From Plantago major (lineage: Eukaryota > Streptophyta > Magnoliopsida > Lamiales > Plantaginaceae), in the NCBI GenBank assembly GCA_026545765.1, contig CM048844.1, forward strand, positions 62,981,035-63,045,034: 64,000 bases of DNA, in the 5' to 3' direction. A program made the translations under genes and the position numbers. Below are positions 10,966-21,126 of the stretch, in pieces. Position 1 is the first letter of the stretch; every line of letters starts with the position of its first letter. A model generated the notes under the pieces. It ran no database searches. It was given only the letters and a program-made list of their open reading frames with translations, and was not told the DNA's origin.

Positions 10966-13900
10966 ATGAATACCGATCGTTCATGGATGTATTGTCGTAC
11001 TCTAAATGGCAGAGTTCAATCAAGTTTTCTGAAAGGGGTTGAAGGTTTCATTGCATTTGCAATCTCAAATTCGGCTTGTGTAAAGGATGGGTTGATAAAG
11101 TGCCCTTGTGCAATGAAACAGTGCAGAAACAAGCAATACGTGACTCCTACAGCGGTAGTCCAACACTTGAGGAAAAATGTATTCCTGCCTGCGTATCAGG
11201 TATGGAATCATCATGGTGAGGAAGCAGCACCGTCCAATACATATGACCAATACAGACAGCGTGGAAGGAAGAGAAAAAATGAACAAGTCGGGGAACAAAG
11301 TACATCTGAAGGCGATGCTATTCGAGCTCGAGTCGAACAAATGGTGTATGATGCTGCAGGGGCAGAGTTCATGGACACAACTAACACTGAAACCGAGGTG
11401 GAGGTGGAGGAACCACTGAATCCCGAGGATCAGGTGTTCTTTGACTTGTTAGAATCATCAAGGAAGCCGGTGTATCCGGGGTGTAAGCTCACTGAGTTGT
11501 CTTTGTTGGCTCGGCTAATGAGTTGTAAGGCTAATGGCCAGCAATCTGAAAGGAGCTTCAATGAATGGGTTGACGTAATGTCGGACCTTTGTCCTAAAGA
11601 AAACCTAGTTCCAACCAACTTTTACACTAGCACCTCGTTTGAAAAGATTGTATGCTTCAAGTGCTTCTGCGGATAAAATGCGGTGGCACAAGGAGCGAGT
11701 AATCTCGGATAATGCAGAAGATGGTAGAATGGACCATCCAGCAGACTCACCTGCATGGAAATCGTTTGACAAGACATATCCAGAGTTTGCAGTCGAATCT
11801 AGAAATGTACGATTGGGACTTTGTACGGATGGTTTTAACCCATTCGGGAGTGAACGAAAATACTCTTGTTGGCCAGTTATGCTCACACCGTACAACCTGC
11901 CCCCCGGTGAGTGCATGAAGGAGCCATTCATGTTTCTGACTGCGTTGGTGCCTGGGCCGAAAGATCCTGGACTGACGTTGGATGTTTTCTTGCAACCCCT
12001 AATCAAGGAGCTGATCGAGTTGTGGACGGATGGTATCCTCAAGATATGATGTCTCGACCAAAAAGAACTTCACCTTGAGAGCAGCTCTTCTTTGGACCGT
12101 GAGTGACTTTCCTGCGTACTCCATGCTATCTGGAAGGAAAACCGCAGGGAAATATGCATGTCCACATTGCTTGGAGGATATAGATGCATTTAGACTGAAG
12201 GGTAGTGGAAAATTTTATTGGTTTGATTGTCATCGTAGGTTGCTAGAAAGTGACCATCCGTTCAGGAAGAACAAGGATCAATTCTTGAAAAATAAAGTCG
12301 TCAACAAAAAAGCCCCGACAAGACTTACTGGTGCACAAATTCTTGCGGAGATTGATAGGTTGGGTCTTATGAAGGTGACTGAACTTGGGTGGATGAAGCA
12401 TAACGAGAAAATTGGTAAAAAATGTGGTTGGAGGAAGAGAAGCATCTTCTGGGACTTGCCTTATTGGAGCAGTCTTCTTATCCGTCACAACTTAGATTTC
12501 ATGCACATTGAGAAGAACGTGTTCGAGAACTTATTCAATACACTTTGCAACATTGAGGGAAAAACAAAGGACCATGCGAAGTCTAGAGCCGAGTTGTCTA
12601 CGTGGTGTAAAAGGCCTGAGTTGACAAAGAAGGATGAAAATGGTAAGTGGCCGAAAGCATGCTACACAATTGACAACGCTTCTAGGTCAGTTTTGTTTGA
12701 TTAGGTGAGGGCATTGAGTTTCCCAGATAATTACGCCTCAAATTTAGAGAAGTGTGTGGATTTGAAGGAGACAAAGGTTTATGGGATGAAGAGCCACGAC
12801 TGTCATGTGTTCATGGAGAGGCTTATCCCGGTAGCATTTCGAGAGTGCCATCAAACATGTATGGACTGCTATCACCGAGTTGAGCTTATTTTTCAAAAAT
12901 TTAGGCACAAGGGTGGTTCATGACAAAGTGTTGGAAAATCTTGAAAGGAACATACCATTGATTCTATGCAAGCTCGAGCGTATCTTTCCACCGAGCTGGT
13001 TTGATTCTATGGAGCACTTGCCGATTCACCTTCCACATGAAGCGAGACTTGCTGGACCGGTTCAGTATCGATGGATGTATCCATTCGAGAGGTACTTAGG
13101 GAAATTGAAGAAGTATGTCAACAACAAAGGTAAACCTGAAGGTTCGATTGCCAATGCCTACATTCGAGAGGAAACTGCAACCTTCTGCTCTTATTACTTT
13201 GATGAACACGTCCCTATGAAGACATCAAGGCCGGCTCGAACACATTCGAAGTTCAAGCGGATGATGAATTTTCCCTATCTGTCTTCAGGGTATCAGGGAG
13301 ACCTCTTGGTGCAGTTAAGAAAGAATATCTTACGGATAAAGAGTTGAAAGCAGCTCAATATTATGTCCTCACGAATTGTGCTGAGGTTGACCCGTATATG
13401 ATACTATTTGCAGCTAAGAAAGAATATATGCCTTCAGGGTATCAGGGAGACCTCTTGGTGCAGCTAAGAAAGAATATCTTATGGATAAAGAGTTGAAAGC
13501 AGCTCAATATTATGTCCTCACGAATTGTGTTGAGGTTGACCCGTATATGCATGATACTATTTGCGAGGTGAGCAACACTTTCTTTAAATATTAATATAGC
13601 TACGTAAGTCTCTACTTCAATTATAGAATTATCATCGAATCAATGTTTGCAGTTTTTTCAAAAAGCGTTGTTTGGAAGAAAATCCTCAGATGACAGAGGA
13701 TACACTAGAGGAACTACTTGACTCAAAAATTCCTACAGAATTTCCAGATTGGTTCCGAGACTATGTCCGGAATCCTATTAACAACATCACATGCATATAC
13801 TTAAAGGCTCTCGCAGAAGGGCCATTCAAAAAGGTCTACACATTCCCATGTTATATAGTCAATGGCCTTAGGTTCCACACGACTGAACGTAACACGGCCA

Positions 13901-14420
13901 TGGCGACAAGAAACTCCGGGGTGTGTGTTAAGGGTGTAGAAGATTATGGAGACGCTGCTTTGTTTGATTTCCACGGCAAGCTAAAACGAATAGTGAGGAT
14001 TGAATATTCCGGCTTGCCATTGAACGAACCTTCTTGTTTGATGTTGAGTGGTATGATCCTAATCCAGGAGGTACGAGGAAGAACGAGCAATATGAAATGG
14101 TTTATGTGAACCAAAAGAAGAGGTACCGAACCAAGTATGAACCAGTTATTCTGGCGACTCAAGCACGACAAGTGGTGTTTCTTGAATATCCAAGCAGGAA
14201 ACGCGATAAGGCGGAATGGTTAGCTGCGGTACCTATTCGTGCTCGCTCTAAAGTAGAGTACATTGAGAAAGACGACTCAATTACCAACTCGTACCAACAA
14301 GAGGATGTCGATAAACAAGCAGAAAATCCCATAGAAGCAGATGATGAGTTGTTTGATCTGCACGAGGACCAATATGTAGACTTAGAGGATGGCGATAATG
14401 GTATATTATGTGTATTATAA
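10966..14420 (+). pseudogene. TNPD-like CACTA transposase, degenerate
   Basis: Successive pieces read: an N-terminal transposase-associated domain (10966-11300, RSWMYCRTLNGRV, cysteines in IKCPCAMKQCRN). Then LARLMSCKANGQQSERSFNEW. Then the tnp2-type core (RLGLCTDGFNPFG and PYNLPPGECMKEP at 11800-11920; TLRAALLWTVSDFPAYSMLSGR from about 12070; HNLDFMHIEKNVFENLF about 12487). A DUF4218-like part follows (PPSWFDSMEHLPIHLPHEARL, about 12990), then a DUF4216-like part (13850-14250). Breaks: a deletion-type junction near 11640 removes the cysteine-containing stretch expected before RLYAS, frameshifts occur near 12040 and 12900, and a short duplicated stretch lies at 13290-13550. It would catalyse excision if intact, but this copy cannot. 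Confidence 0.88.
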
Positions 14421-14511
14421 CTAGTTAGTAGTTGATAACACTTGAGTAATTATATGTGTTATTATAACTGGTACTAACACATTTTATTGTATTTGTTACA
14501 TGTTTTTGCAG

Positions 14512-16620
14512 ATGCCGCGACAGAGACCACGCACCTATCGCCCCCTCCCCCTGACCGCATGATAGTGATGGGTGGAAAACTCAGTCAGGCGTGGAGTCTC
14601 GGATTCTCGAGACCCCCAGAGAGAGAGCAGCCGGGGCTCTACCAGTCAGCACAGACACATACAGGAGGGCGACCATGACGATTCTCCCTACCTCGTGTTC
14701 GATTCACATCATCCCAACGTCACGTGGAACGGCTTGCCTGTGATTTTTCCTGCTGGTCCTGCCAAGTAAGTATTATACATTCTTCTTAAATATGTAAAAC
14801 ATAACTTATGATAGTTGACAAGTATAAATTGTTGTACTAAAGTAATATATATTTGTTTCTTGTATCTTATACATTGACAACAGTTTATGGCCTCGGGAGG
14901 TCCACAACAAACTAGGTGACATCTTTCGGAGCAGGAGAGAGCCACCAGGGCAGGGTGGTGAGTGTTGGTCTCACATCTCGGACCGCATGAGGGCCGAGTA
15001 CTTCGATGAGCTGAGGGTAAGTTAAAATATGACATTCCTTTGTTTGTAATTATAATTGTTTTAATATGAGTGGTATGTTAGCCACTGTATGTGAGTGGTA
15101 TGTTAGCCACTTTATTTGGGTGATATGTTAGTCACCATTATGTTAGTAAAATTTAGGACAATGTGAGTGGTATGTTAGCCACTGTATGTGAGTGGTATGT
15201 TAACCACTTTATTTGGGTGATATGTTAGTCACCATTGTGTTAGTAAAATTCAGGACAATGTGAGTGGTATGTTAGCCACTTTGTTTGGGTGGTATGTTAG
15301 CCACTTTGTTTGGGTGATATGTTAGCCACTTTGTGTTAGTAAAATTTAGGACAATGTGAGTGGTATGTTAGCCACTTTGTTTGGGTGGTATGTTAGCCAC
15401 TTTGTTTGGGTGATATGTTAGTCACCATTGTGTTAGTAAAATTTAGGACAATGTGAGTGGTATATTAGCCACTTTGTTTGGATGGTATGTTAGCAACTTT
15501 GTTTGGGTGATATGTTAGTCACCATATATGTGATGTTGTTGTATCTTAATTATTAAATTGATATAACATGGTGACGTTATATATGTATGTATTGACTTTG
15601 GATTTTGTATGAAATTGGGAATGTAGAAGGAGTACTTCATTCCCAGCAGGTTGATCCCACAGATCTTGCGTGTTTACGAGACTGTGGGATCTAAACTGTA
15701 CAGGGATATGGTCTGTACTTGGAAGGCCATTCGGGATCGGGGTGGCCCAATGCCTCCACAGGTTGATGTAGAGGAGTGGGCCCTTTGGGATGCCTACTGG
15801 CGCCGAACTGATGTCCAGGACATTGCCTACATCAATGATGTAACCGAAGCGTCTCGACCGACGGCAGGGAGGGCCGTTCACCACCTTGGGAGGCGATCTA
15901 CTGTCACTGATTATTACCAATCGGTATGTATATATATGTTTTTTTTCAATCTACCATTACGTGTATGTATTGTGTCTCTGATTACTTAATTGTGAGATGA
16001 TAAATTGTTGACTATATATGTTGTTCAGATCGCACGGGGGGAGGTCACATCCAAGTATGACATCTTCAAGAAGGCCAAGCAGAAGGGCGGGGTATGGACC
16101 GACTGCCGGGCCTCGTCTATTGCGGTATGTTTATGTTGCTTAAATTTCATATTTGTACACTATTACAAGTTATTTTTGAAAAACAGTAACTGATCATGAT
16201 ATCTGCTATTTACGATTTCAGGCTGAGGTTGATGCTCAGGTGGCGAGGCAGGAGGACGAGACGGGTGATGTGTTGTCAACTGAACAAGTTGACAACATCT
16301 TCCTAGAGGTCAACAAACCGAACAGCAAAGGACAGATATATGGACTCGGGAGCCTCGGTTTGAGCTTGGCTAGTCCGGGGTGCTCCTCATCATCATCCCA
16401 GCAGTCTAGACGTCCGGTTTACACACAGGACCAGGTCTCGGAAATGGTGCAGTCGCAGGTCCGGGAACAGGTTGCTCGGCTAACTCAAGAGATTGAGCAA
16501 CAAAGGGACGAGATGGAGCGCCGCGACAGAGAACGAAGGGAGGAGAACGAGCGCCTTCGGTTACAGATGGAGCAGTTCATGTCCCGGTTCGGCCAGCCCC
16601 CACCCCCGTCTGGTAGCTAG
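14512..16620 (+). CDS. TNPA-like CACTA accessory transposase gene, five exons
   Basis: Predicted exons: 14512-14767 (start MPRQRPRTYRPLPL; in-frame stops near 14560 suggest a damaged or misassigned first exon), 14884-15016 (KLGDIFRSRREPPGQGGE), 15627-15923 (VYETVGSKLYRDMVCTWKAI), 16029-16124 (SKYDIFKKAKQKGGVWTD) and 16222-16620. The internal introns have GT-AG ends. The middle exons resemble the plant transposase (Ptta/En/Spm) domain of TNPA-type proteins. The last exon ends in a Glu/Arg-rich coiled coil (QEIEQQRDEMERRDRERREE) likely used for dimerisation. TNPA proteins bind subterminal repeats and help bring transposon ends together. Intron 2 contains a hairpin minisatellite. Apart from exon 1 the reading frames are open. 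Confidence 0.75.
15062..15530 (+). repeat. Minisatellite of hairpin units inside the TNPA intron
   Basis: About 470 bp of tandem units of roughly 22 bp, each centred on TATGTTAG flanked by GTGG/CCAC or GTGA/TCAC, and grouped into higher-order units of about 70-100 bp ending in gttagtaaaatttaggacaatg. The arms mostly change together, so a stem is kept in most units. Confidence 0.9.
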
Positions 16621-17063
16621 TTATGTTCATGTACGTTCGGATTTATTATATTTACACTTGTACGGATAATTTCTCCTGCTCTGGATATTACTTTATATTA
16701 TTTATCATTTATTGAAACATTTTCTGTATTATTGATTTATTATCGAACATTATATTGATTAAATTGTTGAACTACGAAAAACAGGGATTAATATGAAATA
16801 AATAGTGACGGATAGATAGTGACGGATTAACAGTGACGGAATAATAAACAGTGACGGAATTCCAGATTCCGTCACTAATTCCAATAATATATTTGGCGAC
16901 GGATAGAATCTATCCGTCGCCAAATATAACGACGGATAGCTTCTATCCGTCGTCCCATATAGCGACGGATAGATTCTATCCGTCGCCAATAATTGATTTA
17001 AAAAAAAAGTCAAATATTTTAATCCGTCGCGAATTGGACGACTAGTGTATTTTTTTTGTAGTG
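16621..17063 (+). repeat. CACTA 3' end: subterminal motif array and right terminal inverted repeat
   Basis: 16621-16800 is AT-rich 3' flank of TNPA. From 16805 the motifs gacggata, tatccgtc and gtgacggaat recur densely to 17030, including long inverted pairs (gcgacggatagaatctatcc at 16904). The end ttttttttgtagtg is the inverted repeat of the left terminus. Confidence 0.88.
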
Positions 17064-17466
17064 TATCACCATAAGGGGAATCTAGTTCACGTTCGGACCT
17101 CAGGGAAAGGAGGAACGAGCAGCAAGGAGCCTTTGATCTGAACCAAATACAAGCTTTCTTAGACCAGTGCCAAGCTAATCGGCAAGAAGAGATAAGGCAA
17201 CAAGAGGAGATGTACGCAAACTGCCAAAAAAGATAATGGAATTCATACCAGAATTGCATTCAAGCGCAACAAAAAACTTCCTTTATGGAGGCAAGCTATG
17301 CGAACTATCCTCATCATAATTACCCACCTTGCTACCCTCAGCAACCGTTCCATCTGCCACCTGGCACAGGACCGAGCCAATTCTATGCAAGCCAAGATGA
17401 ATTCTTTACTTCACCAGCGAATGATCCTCCATCCTATAAGCATTTCTCCATGGAAGCACAACACTA
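17064..17466 (+). pseudogene. Element E 3' ORF, second half, after the CACTA insertion
   Basis: Sequence resumes directly after the duplicated TAT. The first codons lead to a TAG (about 17082-17084) where a glutamine codon would fit. Another frame continues RNEQQGAFDLNQIQAFLDQC, EIRQQEEMYANCQ and, after a stop, the open stretch 17285-17466 with a Pro/Tyr/His-rich end (NYPPCYPQQPFHLPPGTGPS). The same end is found in E' on the minus strand (NHPHCYPQPPFYPPPGAGPS, 40417-40644). The function of this low-complexity tail is unknown. The stop and frameshifts make this copy non-functional. Confidence 0.7.
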
Positions 17467-19197
17467 AGAGGGGAGTATCTTTTCTTTTTTCTCTTTACTT
17501 TCCTAGTTTTTCAATCTGCTCTTAGCTAGGTTTGGGGAGGAATTTGACTACTACTTGCTAAATTACTCGGTCTGTAATAACTTTTAAAATATTTGCACTT
17601 AGTAGTTTGTAGTTAAATTTCTGCTTTAGTACTAGTTTTATTTTTATCCGTTACGTCTAAGGTCTTTTACTTTTTGAAAAAAAGAGTTGATCTGTGGAAG
17701 AGTACCAAGTGTAAATTATGACTAAGATGAGGGGTTGTTGATTTGTTTTCATGCTTCGCTGGTTGCTGAATATATGTTCTGACCAAAACCGACCCATGCT
17801 ACTTTGATGAGTGTGTTTACTTGCTACTCTAATTAAAGTCATGTGTGCAACCGTGTGAACACTGCAACCCTTAAGTCCTTATTAGTCAGCAACATGAAAG
17901 TGATTAGTAGTACTCACCTTTTTTAATCCCTTTTCTATACCTTTCACTAACCCCACTGAAAGCTTGTTAAGCCCTTATGAGACTCCACCATATATCCTAT
18001 ACATGCTTTACTAAAGTGGTGACAACAACCTACCACCGAGCTGGAACGAAAAAATGAAGCAGCGAGTTCCAAAGAATGGAGGAGAATCATGTTTTGATCA
18101 TGATCAAGAATTGGTTTGGGGGAAAGTAGAGAAGAAAACCCTAACCCTAGTTCGAGAGATTGGTTTGGGGGAGAAGTGGAACATGAACATCATCGAAAGG
18201 TAATCTTGTTGGCCCTGCATTTATTCCCGGTGCTAAAAATCACTAGCTCTTGCTCCAGAAAAAATAGAAAAGAAAGTACTGAAAAAATCAAAGGTACAAA
18301 AGTCTCGGAGTGGATCTGTTATCCTCGTGATCACCGTTTCCGTGTTGGGCATGTTACAAATACTACCCACATACCGGCGTGCCCCTAAAAACCTACATAA
18401 AGATTTAAGGTCATTTCTTCAAATTGCTCTCCATTTCTAAGTTTAGCCTTCGCGGTAGCTTCATCTATATTACCTACCGTCAGGGTTGATGGCATGTATA
18501 CCAAACCAGCACGCACAAAAGTGCAGAATTCGGTAAAACAGACACTACCAAAAAATGTAGAGACTAAAAGAGCTCAATGATGGCCAACCAAAAGCATATG
18601 GGTCAGTAAAACGACTGCAAAAAATAGTATGTCAAAAGAAAAAGAAAAAATAAAGGAGCAAGTAGTCTGTGTGTGAAGCAACCGATGAAGTAGTTGTGAT
18701 GATAAAGGAGAAGTTGAAAATTTGTCATTGAGAGAAGACGAAGTCGAAGGAAGGAACTCGGTGTCCGAAAGGATAAGTCCCCCTGAACTACCCTTTGTTC
18801 TGCCTTGCTCATCTTTTAATGATGCTTAGCCAAACACTCCTCTATATTATCCTACCTATTTTACTTACCAAGCCAACCTAAGTACTACTTTGATCTATGC
18901 CTTGACTTTTGGGAGCAGGATTGCATAACATTACCGCGAGGTAATGATTTTAAAGTACACCTAGAATGACATTGGGTTACACTTGTAACCGCTGGCTGTA
19001 GTGAGTATTGCTTACTTGTTATTTGCTTGTTGTGGATTCATAAAGTTGGAGTTGAAACTAAGCGAGTCAGTAGAGTTTGAAACCCTAGAAACTGGCTGCT
19101 TGTCTATGTGGTGCTTTATGCTTGTTGGTCATTTCATGGTCACTTCTTGATTATCGTTATTGCCTTGCTCAAGGATGAGCAAGAAACTGGTTTGGGG
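17467..19197 (+). other. Long 3' untranslated region and polypurine tract of element E
   Basis: No supported gene over 1.7 kb. Several ggtttgggg-type purine runs occur (about 17529, 18110, 18160), the last (ggtttgggg, about 19189-19197) directly before the LTR start TGTGATGTGAC. The text is homologous, reversed, to 38695-40400 in E', including caaggatgagcaagaaactgg just before the tract. Confidence 0.7.
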
Positions 19198-19925
19198 TGT
19201 GATGTGACAATGAAATGTGTGATATTGCATGCGTTTAGACCCTCGTTTTTTGCCTTAGATTCAATATTTGTATCGTTTTATGGTCAATTACCAACTTCGA
19301 GTGTATTTTATAGGTCATGATCGCGTTTTTTGAAGAATTGGACGATTTCAAGCGCTAAAACGACATAATTGTGCGAAATCGAGAAGGTTAAGCAAATACG
19401 CCGGATTGGCCGTTGCACAGAGTTCGAAGAGTGAAACATGTCATGCGACTAATGCGAAGATAATTGAAGATGCAACAACATTGTAGAAGACCACTTTTCG
19501 AGTAAACGAAGTTACGTAGCCCGGAATCGAAGAACAGAGAAGAACAGACAGAACCTGTAGAAATCGCATTCTACGGTCGACTGTGGACCGCAGAAGCCTC
19601 TCTGCGGCCCACTGCCGACCGCAGTGTAGTAGCTATCTGGCTAGAGCTCGCCTTTCTAAACCTTCCTTAATGAAGAATAGCAGCCAGAGCACGAAATTTC
19701 AAGTATAAATAAGACCTCAGGGGTCTCATAATTCTACACCGCTCATAAAGCAGCTCTCCTGAGAGAGAACTAGTCCTCAGGAAAGTGAAACCCCAAAACT
19801 GTTGGGTGTCACGCACCCAGAAGACCGACACTCGGGGTTAACTTCACTGCACTATAAGTTTTCGTAGTGTTGAGAATTAACTTTTGGCTTAGTAAACAAA
19901 TTTCAAACATTGATTTGACACATCA
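19198..19925 (+). repeat. 3' LTR of element E (19198-19822) fused to a gypsy family-D LTR tail (19823-19925)
   Basis: The LTR opens TGTGATGTGACAATG, matching the reverse complement of 38694 in E'. A GC-rich inverted motif cluster (about 19575-19630) lies upstream of tataaata (19704-19711), as in the other E LTRs. At about 19822, inside cacccagaa, the text switches to gaccgacactcggggttaac and continues to gatttgacacatca. That is the terminal 100 bp of the family-D LTR (compare 38205-38307 and 62522-62626). The LTR is therefore chimeric or truncated by a family-D remnant. Confidence 0.8.
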
Positions 19926-21126
19926 GAACACATGCCAATAGAATTAATTTAAGGAGGTACGATGTCAACATGAAAATATGAATATAAAAAATCCTGATAA
20001 TGCAGGATGTAGGAAGCTAGAAGGTTGATTATTGTGATGATGATGCTTGTATCAATTAGCATATGCTTGTTTATTTCAAATGGCGTCTGGCGTGTGAAAG
20101 TGTTGATAATGGTGTGTTTTGATTTAGTTTCCTATAAATAAGGGATAGCTTTTATCAGTAATGGTGTATTTAATTTTAAATTTACTAAAAATAATAAAAT
20201 CACTAACTTGTAGGAAGTTTATCACCAATTTGTAGGAATTTTTTTTTTTTTATGTATATATAACTAAAGTGTAATAAGTTTTTGAAAGTTACACTAATTT
20301 GTAATTATTCCTTAAACTAACATTCTTAACCCAATTAAACCATATTAAATCCAATCAAATAATTTTAAAAAACATCAAACACATCACTTACTTCACTTCA
20401 TTCCCCACACTCTGTATAACAACCCTCTAAAGCCCACAAAATTTTAACTCTATTACAAACACCATTTTCTATAAATTACATTTAACTCTATCACTATTCA
20501 TCAACTAACATTTTTCATTAACTCATTTTTAACTCTATACCAAACAATTGTTATCCTCTAAAAAATAGTATCATAATTCTCTAGAGACGATCTCTATATA
20601 TTTTATCTAGAGACGGACATATGTTGTTAATATACTATAGTAGTATGTGTTTTCCATGAAAAAAAATGTTGTTAACATAAATGTTTTAATTAACAACATG
20701 GATGTTTTTAATATAGAGACCACCTTACAAAAGAATTACTCAAAGACATTTAGGATATATATTAAGCTGGATTAATCCATACATTGATACACATAAAGAT
20801 TTAATGATTTAGGCTCTGTTCTTTTTATCTGAAAACTCATTAATTTCGGTTCAGTCCAGATTCATTCAGTTCAATTCAGTTCTGCTTAGTTATTTTTTAT
20901 ACTACAATTCAGTTCTGTTCAGTTCAATTCTGTTCAGGTGGAAAAAACAGAGACTAGTCTGCTTTTAGTACAGTGTACTCAATTTCGTGCCAATACATGC
21001 TTATATGCCGGGCCCGTATATAACTAGTATTCCTCATTAAGAATTTATATGAATTTTAACATCTACTAAACATTTTTAAATATGGGTTTATATAGTAGTG
21101 ATATGGATACATATATCTACTTATTA
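19926..21126. other. AT-rich intergenic sequence without a recognised gene
   Basis: No coding region is supported. The stretch 20560-20720 has repeated ctagagacg and ttgttaa motifs. 20811-20958 is a possible small MITE, listed separately. Otherwise it looks like old, decayed intergenic DNA. Confidence 0.5.
20814..20956. mobile_element. Possible short MITE with GGCTCTGTT-like ends
   Basis: ggctctgttctttttatc at 20814 faces gaaaaaacagagact at about 20941-20955, an imperfect inverted repeat. The interior is made of ttcagttcaattctg-type repeats. No clean target duplication was found. A similar half-end (taggctctgttt) occurs at 35310. The call is weak. Confidence 0.3.

Larger units (their letters stand above)
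9086..17063 (+). mobile_element. CACTA (En/Spm-type) DNA transposon, 7978 bp, target duplication TAT
   Basis: The left end CACTACAAGAATTCT at 9086 pairs with the right end, whose complement reads CACTACAAAAAAAATAC, at 17063. The direct 3-bp duplication TAT lies at 9083-9085 and 17064-17066. Both subterminal regions are packed with inverted copies of a GCGACGGAT motif, the kind of array bound by TNPA. Inside are a TNPD-like transposase region (10966-14420), an extra copy of its N-terminal domain (10281-10600), and a TNPA-like gene (14512-16620). TNPD is broken, so the element cannot supply its own transposase. With both ends intact it could still be moved by a related element. Confidence 0.95.
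3069..19822 (+). mobile_element. Element E: Athila-like gypsy retrotransposon lacking RT/RNaseH/integrase, with three nested insertions
   Basis: Order: 5' LTR tail (3069-3957), primer-binding-like site, gag (about 4372-6766), protease (6869-7282), acidic C-terminal tail (to 7689), non-coding region, 3' ORF (8764-9085 continuing at 17064-17466), long 3' untranslated region, polypurine tract (about 19186-19197) and 3' LTR (19198-19822). Nothing resembling reverse transcriptase, RNase H or integrase lies between protease and 3' ORF, so E is a non-autonomous derivative. Insertions inside E are copia A (left of 3069), a solo LTR (4890-5812) and a CACTA transposon (9086-17063). The inverted copy E' (35958-about 41391) confirms the layout of the 3' half. 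Family placement rests on the protease type (DLGASINMMP) and LTR style, and is an inference. Confidence 0.8.

Noticed and set aside
15062-15530. Regular repeats suggestive of a CRISPR array
   Set aside because: No unique spacers of constant size; units are contiguous hairpin repeats within an intron of a eukaryotic transposon.
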